64,000 bases of DNA, from the NCBI RefSeq assembly GCF_036621415.1, contig NZ_CP030941.1, forward strand, positions 1,488,001-1,552,000, in the 5' to 3' direction. Position numbers and translations under genes: made by a program. The notes beneath the pieces were generated by a model. That model saw only the letters and a list, made by a program, of their open reading frames with translations, had not been told where the DNA came from and did no database searches. This DNA is from Nitratireductor thuwali (lineage in GTDB: Bacteria > Pseudomonadota > Alphaproteobacteria > Rhizobiales > Rhizobiaceae). Each line of letters opens with the position of its first letter. The stretch's first letter is position 1. This document shows, piece after piece, positions 35,121-44,031 of this stretch.

Positions 35121-36608
35121 ATGGACCAGTCAGCGATCGACAGCCTGCGCCATGCAGCTGTGCCACCACAGGCACTATTCATCAACGGCCAACGACAGGC
35201 GGCACAAGCCGGCGGCACGCTCGACGTCGTCTCCCCCATCGACGGCAGCCGGCTCACCACCATCGCCGACGCCGATGCTGCCGACGTGGACCGCGCGGTC
35301 GGAGCCGCACGCAAGGCCTTCGACAAGGGCGCCTGGTCGCGCGCGGCCCCCGCCGAGCGCAAGAAGGTGCTGCTCCGCATCGCCGATCTTATCGAGAAGC
35401 ACGCGCTGGAACTCGCCGTTCTGGGCGTGCGCGACAACGGCACCGAGATCGCCATGGCGCTGAAGGCGGAGCCGGGAAGCTGCGCCGGTACCTTCCGCTA
35501 TTACGCCGAGGCGGTAGACAAGGTTTACGGAGAAATCGCGCCGACGGCGCAGAACGTGCTCGGTCTCGTCCATCGCGAGCCGGTGGGCGTGGTGGGCGCC
35601 ATCGTGCCGTGGAATTTCCCGCTGATGATCGGCGCCTGGAAGGTCGCCCCCGCCCTTGCGGCCGGCAATTCGGTGGTGCTGAAACCGGCGGAGACCGCCT
35701 CGCTGACGCTTTTGCGCCTTGCCGAGCTCTGCACCGAGGCGGGACTGCCCGACGGCGTCTTCAACGTTGTCACCGGCCGCGGCGCGGTCGCCGGCGAGGC
35801 GCTGGGGCTTTCCATGGATGTCGACGTGCTCGCCTTCACCGGTTCCGGCGGCGTCGGACGCCGGCTGCTCGAATATTCGGCCAGATCGAACCTGAAGCGC
35901 GTCTATCTGGAGCTCGGCGGCAAGTCGCCCAACATCGTCTTCGCCGACGCGCCGGACCTGGACCAGGCGGCCAAGACCGCCGCCTACGGCATCTTCCGCA
36001 ATTCAGGCCAGGTCTGCGTGGCCGGCTCGCGCCTGCTGGTGGAGTGCTCCATCCACGAGGCCTTCGCCGAGAAGGTGGCCGCCATCGCCGCGAAGATGAA
36101 AGTCGGCGATCCCCTCGACACGGCCACCGAGGCGGGTGCGATCAACAGTGCCGATCAACTGTCGAAGAATCTCTCGCACATCGAGAAAGCCGCATCGGAA
36201 GGCGCCGTCCTGAAAACAGGAGGCCGGCGCATCCTTCAAGAGACCGGTGGTTTCTACATGGCGCCTGCCGTGTTCGACGCGGTAAAACCCGAGATGACGC
36301 TGGCGCGCGAGGAGGTGTTTGGCCCGGTGCTGGCGGTCATGCCGTTCGACGACGAGGCCGACGCCGTATGCATCGCCAACGCCACGCCCTACGGCCTGGC
36401 CTCCGCCGTGTGGACGGCCGACCTTTCCCGTGCCCACCGCATGGTGCGAGCCGTCAAGGCGGGCCTGGTGCACGTCAACACCTATGGCGGCGCCGACGTC
36501 ACCGTGCCGCTCGGCGGCGTCAGGCAGTCCGGCAACGGCCACGACAAGTCGCTGCACGCGCTCGACAAATACACGGATCTCAAGACCGCGTGGATATCGC
36601 TGACATGA
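35121..36608 (+). CDS. NAD(P)-dependent aldehyde dehydrogenase
   Basis: A 495-residue enzyme oxidising an aldehyde to its acid. Catalytic Cys299 is in SGQVCVAGSR and Glu264 in YLELGGKSPNIVF; the cofactor region includes VVGAIVPWNFPLMIGAWKVA, LKPAETASLT and AFTGSGGVGRRLL. The C-terminal EVFGPVLAVMPFDDEADAV is typical. It resembles the gamma-glutamyl-aminobutyraldehyde and betaine aldehyde branch. It shares an ATGA overlap with the next aminotransferase, which suggests that the aldehyde comes from an amine or amino alcohol. Confidence 0.92.
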   Translation: MDQSAIDSLRHAAVPPQALFINGQRQAAQAGGTLDVVSPIDGSRLTTIADADAADVDRAVGAARKAFDKGAWSRAAPAERKKVLLRIADLIEKHALELAVLGVRDNGTEIAMALKAEPGSCAGTFRYYAEAVDKVYGEIAPTAQNVLGLVHREPVGVVGAIVPWNFPLMIGAWKVAPALAAGNSVVLKPAETASLTLLRLAELCTEAGLPDGVFNVVTGRGAVAGEALGLSMDVDVLAFTGSGGVGRRLLEYSARSNLKRVYLELGGKSPNIVFADAPDLDQAAKTAAYGIFRNSGQVCVAGSRLLVECSIHEAFAEKVAAIAAKMKVGDPLDTATEAGAINSADQLSKNLSHIEKAASEGAVLKTGGRRILQETGGFYMAPAVFDAVKPEMTLAREEVFGPVLAVMPFDDEADAVCIANATPYGLASAVWTADLSRAHRMVRAVKAGLVHVNTYGGADVTVPLGGVRQSGNGHDKSLHALDKYTDLKTAWISLT

Positions 36609-37993
36609 ATGCGCCCGCCGGCACCGTTTCACAGACAATCGACAAGCTCATCGACGCCGAGCAGGCGCGCTTTGCCGAAACCCATCCGCGCTCGGCAAGA
36701 GCCTGGGCGCAGGGCCGCCGGCATTTCCTCTATGGCGGGCCGTCGCACTGGATGCGGCGCTGGGCCGGCGGTTTCCCCGTCTATGTCGAGGAGGCGCGCG
36801 GCTGCCATGTCCGCGACATCGACGGCAACGATTACGTCGATTTCTGCCTCGGCGACACGGGCGGCATGTGCGGCCATGCGTCCGAGGCGGTGACGCGCGC
36901 CGCGATCCGTCAGCTTGAACGCGGCACCACGCATATGATGCCCACCGAAGACGGCCTGTGGGTCGGCGAGGAACTTACCCGGCGCTTCGGACTGCCCTAC
37001 TGGACGCTGACCACTTCCGCCACCGACGCCAATCGCGGCGCCATCCGCATCGCGCGCATGATCACCGGACGCGACAAGGTGCTGGTGTTTTCGGGCTGCT
37101 ATCATGGCGGTGTCGAGGAAGCGCATGTCGAGCTGCGGGACGGGCGCATGCAGATGCGCAACATGATCCACCCGAACGGCGTCGATCATGCGCGCGTGTC
37201 GAAGGTCGTCGAGTTCAACGATGCAGCGGCGCTGGAAGCCGCGCTGGCCCCGCGAGACGTCGCCTGCGTCCTGATGGAACCGCTGATGACCAATTTCGGC
37301 ATGATTCCGGCGGCCGACGGCTTCCATGAGGCGGTGCGGGAGGCGGCGCGGCGCACCGGTACCGTGCTCATCATCGACGAGACGCATACGCTGTCCTGCG
37401 GGCCGGGCGGCTACACCAGGCTTCATGGGCTCGAGCCCGATGTCTTCGTCGCCGGCAAGGCGATCGCCGGCGGCATTCCGGCAGGCATCTTCGGCGTCAG
37501 CGAGGAGATCGCGACCCGGCTGTGGGATAAGATCCCGCACCTCAATCCGCGCCGGCGCCAATCCGCCCATTTCGGCATCGGCGGGACGCTGGCCGGCAAC
37601 GCCCTCACCGTCGCCACGATGCGCGCGGTCCTGGCGGACGTGCTGACGCCGGCCAATTACGAGAAAATGATAGGACGCGCCGACCGCCTGTTGGCTGGCG
37701 CGCGCGATATCATTGCAAGCCGGGGCCTGCCCTGGCACGTCACCCAGATCGGCGCCCGGGTGGAGATCATGTTTTCGCCGACGCCGCCGCGCAACGGTGC
37801 CGACGTGATCGCCACGCGGCGCGGCGACCTTGAGACGCTGCTGCGCACCTTTTACATGAACGAGGGCATTCTCGTTACACCCTTCCACACCATGCTTTTG
37901 ATGTGTCCGGCCACGGAGGATGCCGACGTGGACAAGCACGGCGCCGTCTTCGAGCGCTTCACCGATATGGTGCTGAAATCGGGAGTGGCCTGA
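36605..37993 (+). CDS. Class III aminotransferase, glutamate-1-semialdehyde aminomutase-like
   Basis: A 462-residue PLP enzyme. It has VRDIDGNDYVDFCLGDTGGM, GHASEAVTRAAIRQLERGTT, TTSATDANRGAIRIARMITG (PLP phosphate), FSGCYHGGVEEAHVEL, LIIDETHTLSCGPGG (PLP ring Asp) and VFVAGKAIAGGIPAGIFGVS with the Schiff-base lysine. This branch includes GSA-like and beta-amino-acid aminotransferases. The start at ATG 36605 overlaps the dehydrogenase stop. It is a different subfamily from the aminotransferase at 27719, so the island holds two distinct transaminases. Confidence 0.9.
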   Translation: MNAPAGTVSQTIDKLIDAEQARFAETHPRSARAWAQGRRHFLYGGPSHWMRRWAGGFPVYVEEARGCHVRDIDGNDYVDFCLGDTGGMCGHASEAVTRAAIRQLERGTTHMMPTEDGLWVGEELTRRFGLPYWTLTTSATDANRGAIRIARMITGRDKVLVFSGCYHGGVEEAHVELRDGRMQMRNMIHPNGVDHARVSKVVEFNDAAALEAALAPRDVACVLMEPLMTNFGMIPAADGFHEAVREAARRTGTVLIIDETHTLSCGPGGYTRLHGLEPDVFVAGKAIAGGIPAGIFGVSEEIATRLWDKIPHLNPRRRQSAHFGIGGTLAGNALTVATMRAVLADVLTPANYEKMIGRADRLLAGARDIIASRGLPWHVTQIGARVEIMFSPTPPRNGADVIATRRGDLETLLRTFYMNEGILVTPFHTMLLMCPATEDADVDKHGAVFERFTDMVLKSGVA

Positions 37994-37997
37994 GACG

Positions 37998-38789
37998 ATG
38001 GCTTTCGACCTTTCGGGCTGGATCGCGCTCGTCACGGGCGGCGGACGCGGCATAGGCGCGGCGATCGCCACATGCTTCGCCGAGGCCGGCGCGCGTGTCG
38101 TCATCGCCAACCGCACGCCCGAGCCGGCGGAGGAACTGGCGGACGCGCTGCGCGAGCGCGGCCTTTCGGCGCGAACGGCCGCATGGCCCGGCACGGCGCG
38201 TTCCGCCGTCCGCGAGATGGTCGACGGCATCGCGGTCGAAGAAGGCGGGCTCAACATCCTCGTCCACAATGCCGGCGGCTGTCCGTGGGCTTCCGTCGAG
38301 GAACTCGACGAGGCGAAGCTTGCCGAGGCGCTGGACATCAATCTCCAGGCCTTCGTCTGGCTCACCCAGGCCGCGATCCCGCACATGAAGCACAATGGCT
38401 TCGGCCGCCTTCTGGTCACCTCCTCCGTCTCCTCGCGCGTGGCGATGGGCGGCGGGGCGCACTATTCGGCGGCCAAGGCCGGCGTGAACGCCTTCGTGCG
38501 CGGTGCCGCCTTCGAGCTTGCCCGCGACGGCATCACCGTCAACGGCGTCGAGCCCGGCTTCATCGCCAAGCCGGGCCGCGGCACGCTTTCGACACCCGAG
38601 AAGCAGGCGGCCATCAGCCGTTACATCCCCATGGGCCATATGGGCGAAGCCGACGACATCGCCCACGCCATGCTCTATCTGGCCTCGCCCGAAGCCAAGT
38701 ATATTACGGGCCAGACCATCGTGGTCGACGGCGGCTCGACGCTGCCCGAGACCGGCTATGCAATCGAAGATATCTGGGGGCTTTCATGA
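37998..38789 (+). CDS. Short-chain dehydrogenase/reductase
   Basis: A 263-residue NAD(P)-dependent oxidoreductase. The cofactor motif is ALVTGGGRGIGAAIATCFAE, followed by NILVHNAGG, the catalytic Ser in LLVTSSVSS, and YSAAKAG with Tyr and Lys. The C-terminus has MLYLASPEAKYITGQTIVVD, the classic SDR pattern. It lies four bases after the aminotransferase and overlaps the next SDR by four bases (ATGA). It probably oxidises a hydroxyl group of the pathway substrate. Confidence 0.92.
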   Translation: MAFDLSGWIALVTGGGRGIGAAIATCFAEAGARVVIANRTPEPAEELADALRERGLSARTAAWPGTARSAVREMVDGIAVEEGGLNILVHNAGGCPWASVEELDEAKLAEALDINLQAFVWLTQAAIPHMKHNGFGRLLVTSSVSSRVAMGGGAHYSAAKAGVNAFVRGAAFELARDGITVNGVEPGFIAKPGRGTLSTPEKQAAISRYIPMGHMGEADDIAHAMLYLASPEAKYITGQTIVVDGGSTLPETGYAIEDIWGLS

Positions 38790-39559
38790 GCGGACGGCTA
38801 GCCGGCCGGACGGCGCTGATCACGGGCGCCGCCAGCGGCATAGGCCGGGCGACGGCGGAGCGTTTTGCCAGGGAAGGCGCCAGTCTCGTGCTGTTCGGCT
38901 TGGGCGGCGGGGCGCTGGATGAGGCTGCCGTCGCAACAGGTGGCATTGCCGTTCATGGCGATGTTACCGACGGTGGCGATGTCGCCCGCGCCATCGATGC
39001 CTGCGGCGGCAGGCTCGATATCCTCGTCAACGCCGCCGGCATCATCATGCTGGACGAGCCCGAGACGCTTACCGACCAGATCTGGGAAAAGAGCTTCGCC
39101 GTCAATGTCACCGGCGCCATGAAGGTCTGCCGCGCATCCCTGCCCCTGCTCAGGGAGCGCGGCGGGGCCGTTGTCAACATCGCCTCGGTCGGCGCCTTCA
39201 ATGCCAGCCCGGTCAATGCCGCCTATTCGGCCAGCAAGGCGGCGCTCGTCTCCTACACGCGCTCGCTCGCCTCCGCTCATGGCCCGGACGGCATAAGGGC
39301 AAACGCCGTCGCGCCGGGCTGGGTGCGCACGCCGATGAGCCAGTACGAGATGGAGGTGGCCGCCCGGCAGAACGGCACCACGGCCGAAGACGAATTCGTG
39401 GCGCTGACCGGCCGCATTGCCCTGCGCCGCGTTGCTGATCCGGACGAGATCGCCTCCTGCTGCCTCTTCCTCGCCTCCGACGAAGCCTCCTTCGTCACCG
39501 GCGCCGTGCTCGTCGCCGACGGCGGCGGCCGCGCGCCGACGCATAATCGGGCAGTTTAA
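38786..39559 (+). CDS. Short-chain dehydrogenase/reductase
   Basis: A second SDR, 257 residues, clearly divergent from its neighbour. Motifs are ALITGAASGIGRATAERFAR, DILVNAAGIIMLDE, NIASVGAF with the catalytic Ser and YSASKAALVSYTRSLA, ending FLASDEASFVTGAVLVADGG. The start overlaps the stop of the preceding SDR. It is the last intact gene of the tct-ALDH-aminotransferase operon; a decayed LysR gene follows. Confidence 0.92.
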   Translation: MSGRLAGRTALITGAASGIGRATAERFAREGASLVLFGLGGGALDEAAVATGGIAVHGDVTDGGDVARAIDACGGRLDILVNAAGIIMLDEPETLTDQIWEKSFAVNVTGAMKVCRASLPLLRERGGAVVNIASVGAFNASPVNAAYSASKAALVSYTRSLASAHGPDGIRANAVAPGWVRTPMSQYEMEVAARQNGTTAEDEFVALTGRIALRRVADPDEIASCCLFLASDEASFVTGAVLVADGGGRAPTHNRAV

Positions 39560-39569
39560 GCAGGCTTCC

Positions 39570-39925
39570 ACTTCTTCCCGAATTGCTCGGTGAACCCTTC
39601 ATCCTGTTCGAGGTGGCGCCGCAACACGTTCGAGGTGTTTGCGCAGGCAGGCTTCCAGCCGAACATCGCCTATCGCACATCCAATTTCGAGCTCGCGCAC
39701 ACGCTGGCCACGCGCGGCTTTGGCTGCACAACGCTCGTCCAGAAACCATCGCTGGAGGTCAGCTACGACGGCAGCCGGGGTCGTGACGCGGTAGCGGACG
39801 TGGGAAGCCGCTACCCGGTCGTGCTGGCCTGGAACCGATCGACCCGCTTCACCCGCCGCGCAGATCTTCCGCGCCTTCTGCCGGAAGGCCCTGGCGAAGG
39901 CCAAGCCCGAAGAAAACAGTTAACA
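39570..39925 (+). pseudogene. LysR-type regulator relic (effector-domain fragment, frameshifted)
   Basis: In three frames the DNA spells pieces of a LysR effector domain: LLGEPFILFE in one frame, then FEVFAQAGFQPNIAYRTSNF and HTLATRGFGCTTLVQKPSLE in another, then PVVLAWNRSTRFTRRA, and finally FRAFCRKALAKA in a third. At least two frameshifts join them and the DNA-binding half is missing. It may once have controlled the operon before it. Confidence 0.65.
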
Positions 39926-39941
39926 GGTGACCTATCACCGT
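39921..39941. promoter_or_regulatory. Palindrome upstream of the HpaR-like gene
   Basis: GGTGACCTATCACC (39926-39939) is a perfect inverted repeat of GGTGA around CCTA, with partial extension into ACA and TGT outside. It lies 39-52 bases before the MarR-family start, the usual place for MarR autoregulation. Confidence 0.45.
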
Positions 39942-39977
39942 GTCATGAAGTATGGCACCGCAATCCGGAGAGAGTCC

Positions 39978-40532
39978 ATGGAGCAGAGCAATAGCAAGGA
40001 AGAGCGCAAGGGTCCGGGCGTTGCGACGCCGAAGGGAGGATCGCGCGCGCGGCTGCGCGACTTCTCGCGCTCCCTGCCGATGTCGCTGCTGAAGGCACGG
40101 GAGGCGGTGATGCGCCATTTCCGCCCGCACCTGCAAGCTTACGGGATTACCGAGCAGCAATGGCGCGTTCTGCGCGCCCTGATGAGCGTGGAGAGCATTG
40201 AGGTGATGGCCCTTGCGGAAGCGACCTTCCTGCTGCCGCCGTCCCTGTCGCGCATCCTGAAAGACCTTGAGGAACGGGGACTTATCCACCGCCGCACCTC
40301 GGAGCAGGACATGCGTCGCGGCATCATCTCCATCAGCGGGGAAGGCCGCCGGGTCATAGAGATGGCCGGAAGCCACTCGGAAGCGGTCTACGCCGAAATC
40401 ACCCGCCGCTACGGCGCGCAGAAGCTGGCAGATCTGCAAAAGATGCTGCGCGAGCTCGAAGCGGTTCTCGCCGAGCCGATCGAAGTGGGCGCGTTGCCGA
40501 AACCTGCCGAGCGCAAGGCCCCGTCCGATTGA
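39978..40532 (+). CDS. MarR family regulator, homoprotocatechuate-operon regulator-like (HpaR/HpcR)
   Basis: A 184-residue winged-helix repressor. The core FSRSLPMSLLKAREAVMRHF then YGITEQQWRVLRALMSVESI is the pattern of HpaR, the regulator of 4-hydroxyphenylacetate/homoprotocatechuate breakdown; the wing is MRRGIISISGEGRRVIEMAG. GGAGAGAG precedes ATG 39978. None of the hpa catabolic genes lies in the window, so it is an orphan here, next to a decarboxylase relic. Its ligand may still be an aromatic acid. Confidence 0.85.
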   Translation: MEQSNSKEERKGPGVATPKGGSRARLRDFSRSLPMSLLKAREAVMRHFRPHLQAYGITEQQWRVLRALMSVESIEVMALAEATFLLPPSLSRILKDLEERGLIHRRTSEQDMRRGIISISGEGRRVIEMAGSHSEAVYAEITRRYGAQKLADLQKMLRELEAVLAEPIEVGALPKPAERKAPSD

Positions 40533-40740
40533 CAATCCGTACGATGGCTGAGTTCCGGTCGGCGTCGTTGCGAAACTAAAATGAACATGTTAATTACTAT
40601 GCTCCGTGGAATGCCCGCTCCCCAAGCCTTTCGAAAGCGTCAAAGCCTCTGGTCGGGGACGCGAGGGATCGCGCTACGCCATCGAGGAATTCATTGAAAC
40701 CAAACATTATCTGCCTCCGGGAATTGCCTGATGACCGAAA

Positions 40741-41163
40741 TTGACTGGGGATGACTCCGCCCGCTGGGGAAGCCGGATCGCCGAATGGCGCGCGGACTAT
40801 CACCGGGCGCTGAAGATCTGGTTCCTCATCCGCTCCTATTGTCTGGAGAGGCTGCGCGCACGTCTGCGCAACCATGTGCGATGGGCCCGGGAATTGGCTG
40901 AACGGCTGCGGGCCGGCCCGGGCTTCGAGATCGTTACGAAACCGGTGCTCTCGCTCTTTACCTTCCGGCTGAAGGACGCGGACGACTCAGCGCAGATCGA
41001 GTTCGTGAACCGCATCAACGATGACGGGCGCATCTACCTCACCCAGACCCGCGTCGCCTCGGGCATCGCGATCCGCTTTCAGGTGGGTCAGTTCGACACG
41101 ACCGAGGAGGACGTGAATTGCGCGTTCGACGTGATTACCGAACTCGCGAGAGATCCGGCATAA
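40741..41163 (+). pseudogene. C-terminal relic of an aromatic-L-amino-acid decarboxylase-type enzyme
   Basis: The 140-codon frame matches only the last quarter of group II PLP decarboxylases: RALKIWFLIRSYCLERLRAR, LRNHVRWARELAERLRAGPG, LFTFRL, VNRINDDGRIYLTQTRV and CAFDVITELARDP. The PLP-lysine region and everything before it are absent. The 200 bases upstream hold no recoverable frame, only an AT-rich patch with the palindrome AACATGTT at 40584-40591. It cannot be an active enzyme. Confidence 0.7.
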
Positions 41164-41322
41164 GGCCGGCAACCTACACCGTTGGAAGAGACCAACACTG
41201 GGGCTTGGCCGCGCCACGGCAGCCGATCACCGGCTGTCGTGGCGATCGGCTCGGACCTCCACCCGTTGCCTTCCGGTCATCGAGATAAAGCGCCTCACTG
41301 ACATCACGATCCGCAGCGCCTG

Positions 41323-42264
41323 TCAGTTGTACCAGACGCTATTTGGAACCATTCCGGCCGCTCCAACCGTTTCCGGTCTCCAGGCAATGCGCATTTCCAT
41401 CGCCATCTCCGCGCCTGGCTCCAATATGCGCAGCCCCGGCATGCCCTGCTGGTTGAACGCATCCACGGCGTGCGTGACAGGCTCGAAGCAGAAGAAGTCC
41501 GCGTCCCCATCAGGCGAGAAGACGATGGCAACGCCCATGTCCGGCGCGGTGATCTTAACGGACAGGCCCAGATCCGGCTGGAGGACGGTCGCACTGCCCC
41601 GCCAGCCGGTATAGGCGTTGTTGATCCAGCGTCGCGGAAGCGCGCGCAGGCGCCGGAAGTCGAAATCCGCCGCCACCTCGATCGGCCGTTGTTCGGTGGG
41701 CAAATGACGCGCGTCCTCCAGCCACACATGCGTCGCGTCGAATGCAAGACCCGTCCCCTCGCGGCGCGGAAACCACGGGTGAAATCCACCGCCGAAGGGC
41801 AGGCGCGGGCCGGTGTTGATCACCCTTGCCCGTGCCAGCAAAGTTCCATTCTCGAGAGCGTAGGTCAGCTCGGCGGCGTAGCGAAAGGGACCGATACCGC
41901 CATCGGGCAAGGAAAGCGTGGCGGAGGTGCGTGTGGCGGCCAGAACTTTCCATTCGCGCAGGAACGCGTCGCCGTGAATGGGGAACTCCTGCCCGTCGAT
42001 ATTGCAAGGAACGGCGTGAAACGCCTGGTCGAAGATAAACCCGCCCCCGGATATGCGGTTCGAGAACGGAACGAGAATGTTGCTGGCAAGCCCGAAGACC
42101 TCTGCGCCCGGCTTTGCATTCCGCAGCACCGGAACGAGGCAAACCGAAAGCTTCGCGTCGAAACTGGTCAGGCCACCGCCCAGAGCCGGCGCAACCGTCA
42201 CTCGGCTGTGCGTATCACTCAGTTCCAGGAGCCTTGCCACCCTGCCGTCCCCACCGATGCCCAT
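41323..42264 (-). CDS. Aldose 1-epimerase family protein (mutarotase)
   Basis: A 313-residue mutarotase interconverting alpha and beta anomers of a sugar. Family signs are VAPALGGGLTSFDAKL near the start, LVPFSNRISGGGF (substrate Arg), HGDAFLREWKVL (first catalytic His), GGGFHPWFPRREG (second catalytic His) and FSPDGDADFFCFEPVTHAVD with the general base Glu. It is the last gene of a seven-gene sugar operon and may set the anomer used by the sugar dehydrogenase upstream. Confidence 0.88.
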   Translation of the reverse strand: MGIGGDGRVARLLELSDTHSRVTVAPALGGGLTSFDAKLSVCLVPVLRNAKPGAEVFGLASNILVPFSNRISGGGFIFDQAFHAVPCNIDGQEFPIHGDAFLREWKVLAATRTSATLSLPDGGIGPFRYAAELTYALENGTLLARARVINTGPRLPFGGGFHPWFPRREGTGLAFDATHVWLEDARHLPTEQRPIEVAADFDFRRLRALPRRWINNAYTGWRGSATVLQPDLGLSVKITAPDMGVAIVFSPDGDADFFCFEPVTHAVDAFNQQGMPGLRILEPGAEMAMEMRIAWRPETVGAAGMVPNSVWYN

Positions 42265-42298
42265 GCTCTGCCGCGTCGACCAGAGTCATGCAGGCATC

Positions 42299-43036
42299 TC
42301 ACCGCCCCTTTCCGCGCCGCGCAATGACCTTCGACAGGTCGTCGCTGGCAACAGCGATCAGCCCCGTCATCAGCCGCCGCGCCTCCTCGGGCCGGCGCAT
42401 GCGGATCGCCTCCAGAACCTCGCCATGCATGTCGAGCGTTGCGGCATAGTTTTCCGACGCCGAGGTGGTAAGGCGAAAGGCGTGGCGTAGCGCAGAGCCT
42501 ATGACCGACCCGAAATTCATGAAAACCGCGTTGCGGCTGGCTGTCAGCACCGCAAGGTGGAAAGCCTCGTCCGCCTTGACGCTGGCATCGATGTCGCTGG
42601 GTGACGCACGCCGCATCTCGTCATAGGCGGCTTCGATCCTGCCGAGATCTTGGCCCGTGGCCCGCTCTGCCGCCAGGCCCGCCGCCGCCGGTTCGATCAC
42701 CTGCCGCGCCTCGTTGAGGCCGCGGATGAAGTCGAAATCCGGCTCCAGCTCCTCGCGCCACGCCAGTAGCTCCGGGTCAAGCTGGTTCCAGTGCTCGGCC
42801 GGCAGGACGACGGTTCCCGTGCGCGTGCGGCTTTCGATCAGCCCCTTGCCCGCCAGCGTGCGGATGGACTCCCTCAACGCGGTGCGGCTGACGGCCAGGG
42901 ATTCGCCCAGTAGGGACTCGGCCGGCAATTTCTGGCCCGGCTGTAGCTCGCCCGACAGTATCCGCTTGGCCAGCGTACTGGTGACATGGTTGCGCGGGCG
43001 CGCCCGATCCTGCCCATTGCCCGAAAGCCTCGTCAT
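42299..43036 (-). CDS. GntR family transcriptional regulator (FadR/FCD subfamily)
   Basis: A 245-residue regulator. The winged helix reads HVTSTLAKRILSGELQPGQK, then PAESLLGESLAVSRTALRES; the FCD domain has FIRGLNEARQVIEPAAAGLA, DEAFHLAVLTASRN with metal-site residues, and MHGEVLEAIRMRRPEEAR. It lies three bases after the end of the sugar permease and probably represses the operon that contains it, sensing the sugar acid. A palindrome ahead of the first gene (48568-48580) is a candidate target. Confidence 0.9.
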   Translation of the reverse strand: MTRLSGNGQDRARPRNHVTSTLAKRILSGELQPGQKLPAESLLGESLAVSRTALRESIRTLAGKGLIESRTRTGTVVLPAEHWNQLDPELLAWREELEPDFDFIRGLNEARQVIEPAAAGLAAERATGQDLGRIEAAYDEMRRASPSDIDASVKADEAFHLAVLTASRNAVFMNFGSVIGSALRHAFRLTTSASENYAATLDMHGEVLEAIRMRRPEEARRLMTGLIAVASDDLSKVIARRGKGR

Positions 43037-43039
43037 CGC

Positions 43040-44031
43040 TCAGCTCCGGTTCAAACGGTATTCGGCCAGAAGAACGGCCAGGATCAGCAGGCTGCCCTTG
43101 GCAAGCATCTGGTAGAAGGTGGGAACGCCGGTCAGAATCATGCCGTTGTTTAGAATCCCGATAATGGCGACGCCCAAAAGCGCCCCGATAACCGTGCCCT
43201 TGCCCCCTGCATCGCGCAACCGCCCAGGAAGGCCGCGGTGATCGCCTCCAGTTCCAGCCCCTCCGAACCCGAGATCGGCTGACCTGAGCCGGTGCGCGCC
43301 GCAAGCAGTATGCCGCCGATGCCGGCGACCATGCCGCTGAGGACGTACATGCCGACACGATAGCGCTTAATATCCATTCCCGACAGGCGCGCAACCACCG
43401 GATTGCCGCCGATGGCGTAGATGTTGCGCCCGACGATGCTCTTGTGAAGGAACACATAGAACAGGACCGCGACCCCGATCAGCACCCAGATGGGCGCCGG
43501 AAGGCCGAGAAAGCGGCCTACGCCGAGAAGGCGGAAGGTGTCATTGAAGATCGAGATGGATTGCCCGTTGGAAATGATGAAGGCAATGCCGCGGAAGATC
43601 GCCATGGTGCCGAGCGTGACGATGATCGCGTTCACCCTGCCGTAGGTGATCACCAGCCCATTGAACAGACCGGCCGCCGCCCCTATCGCCACGCCGGCCA
43701 GCGGGCCGGCAGCCGCCAGGCCCGTCGCGTCGATCGCCATGGCGGTGGAAACGGTCGTCAGGCCGACGATGGCACCAACCGAGATATCGAGCCCGCCCGA
43801 CACGATCACCGCCGTCTGCGAGATTGCCAGCACGCCAAGAATGGCCACGCCCATGCCGATGTTGAGAATGTTGCGACTGGAGAAGAAGACGTCGCCGCGC
43901 AGGATGCCGAACAGGATCAATAGCGCAATCAGCGCCAGGATGAGGCTCGCATTGTGGATACCAATCCGCTCGACCAGATCCGCCAGACGGGCTCCTGCTC
44001 TTGTCCGGGGCGTTTCCGCGTGTGCACTCAT
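43040..44031 (-). pseudogene. Ribose-type sugar ABC permease (RbsC family), frameshifted near the C-terminus
   Basis: The permease reads normally for about 275 residues: LLILFGILRGDVFFSSRNIL, SQTAVIVSGGLDISVGAIVG, VTLGTMAIFRGIAFIISNGQ and ITAAFLGGCAMQG. At 43203-43207 a run of five C (five G on the coding strand) shifts the frame and it stops at 43150. With one more G the frame would run on through GKGTVIGALLGVAIIGILNN and YRLNRS to a TGA at 43040-43042, the normal family ending. It is either a sequencing error in a homopolymer or a recent inactivation. Confidence 0.85.

Noticed and set aside
36629..38419. 596-residue minus-strand frame opposite the GSA-like aminotransferase and SDR
   Set aside because: Both plus-strand genes have complete active sites; this frame has none.
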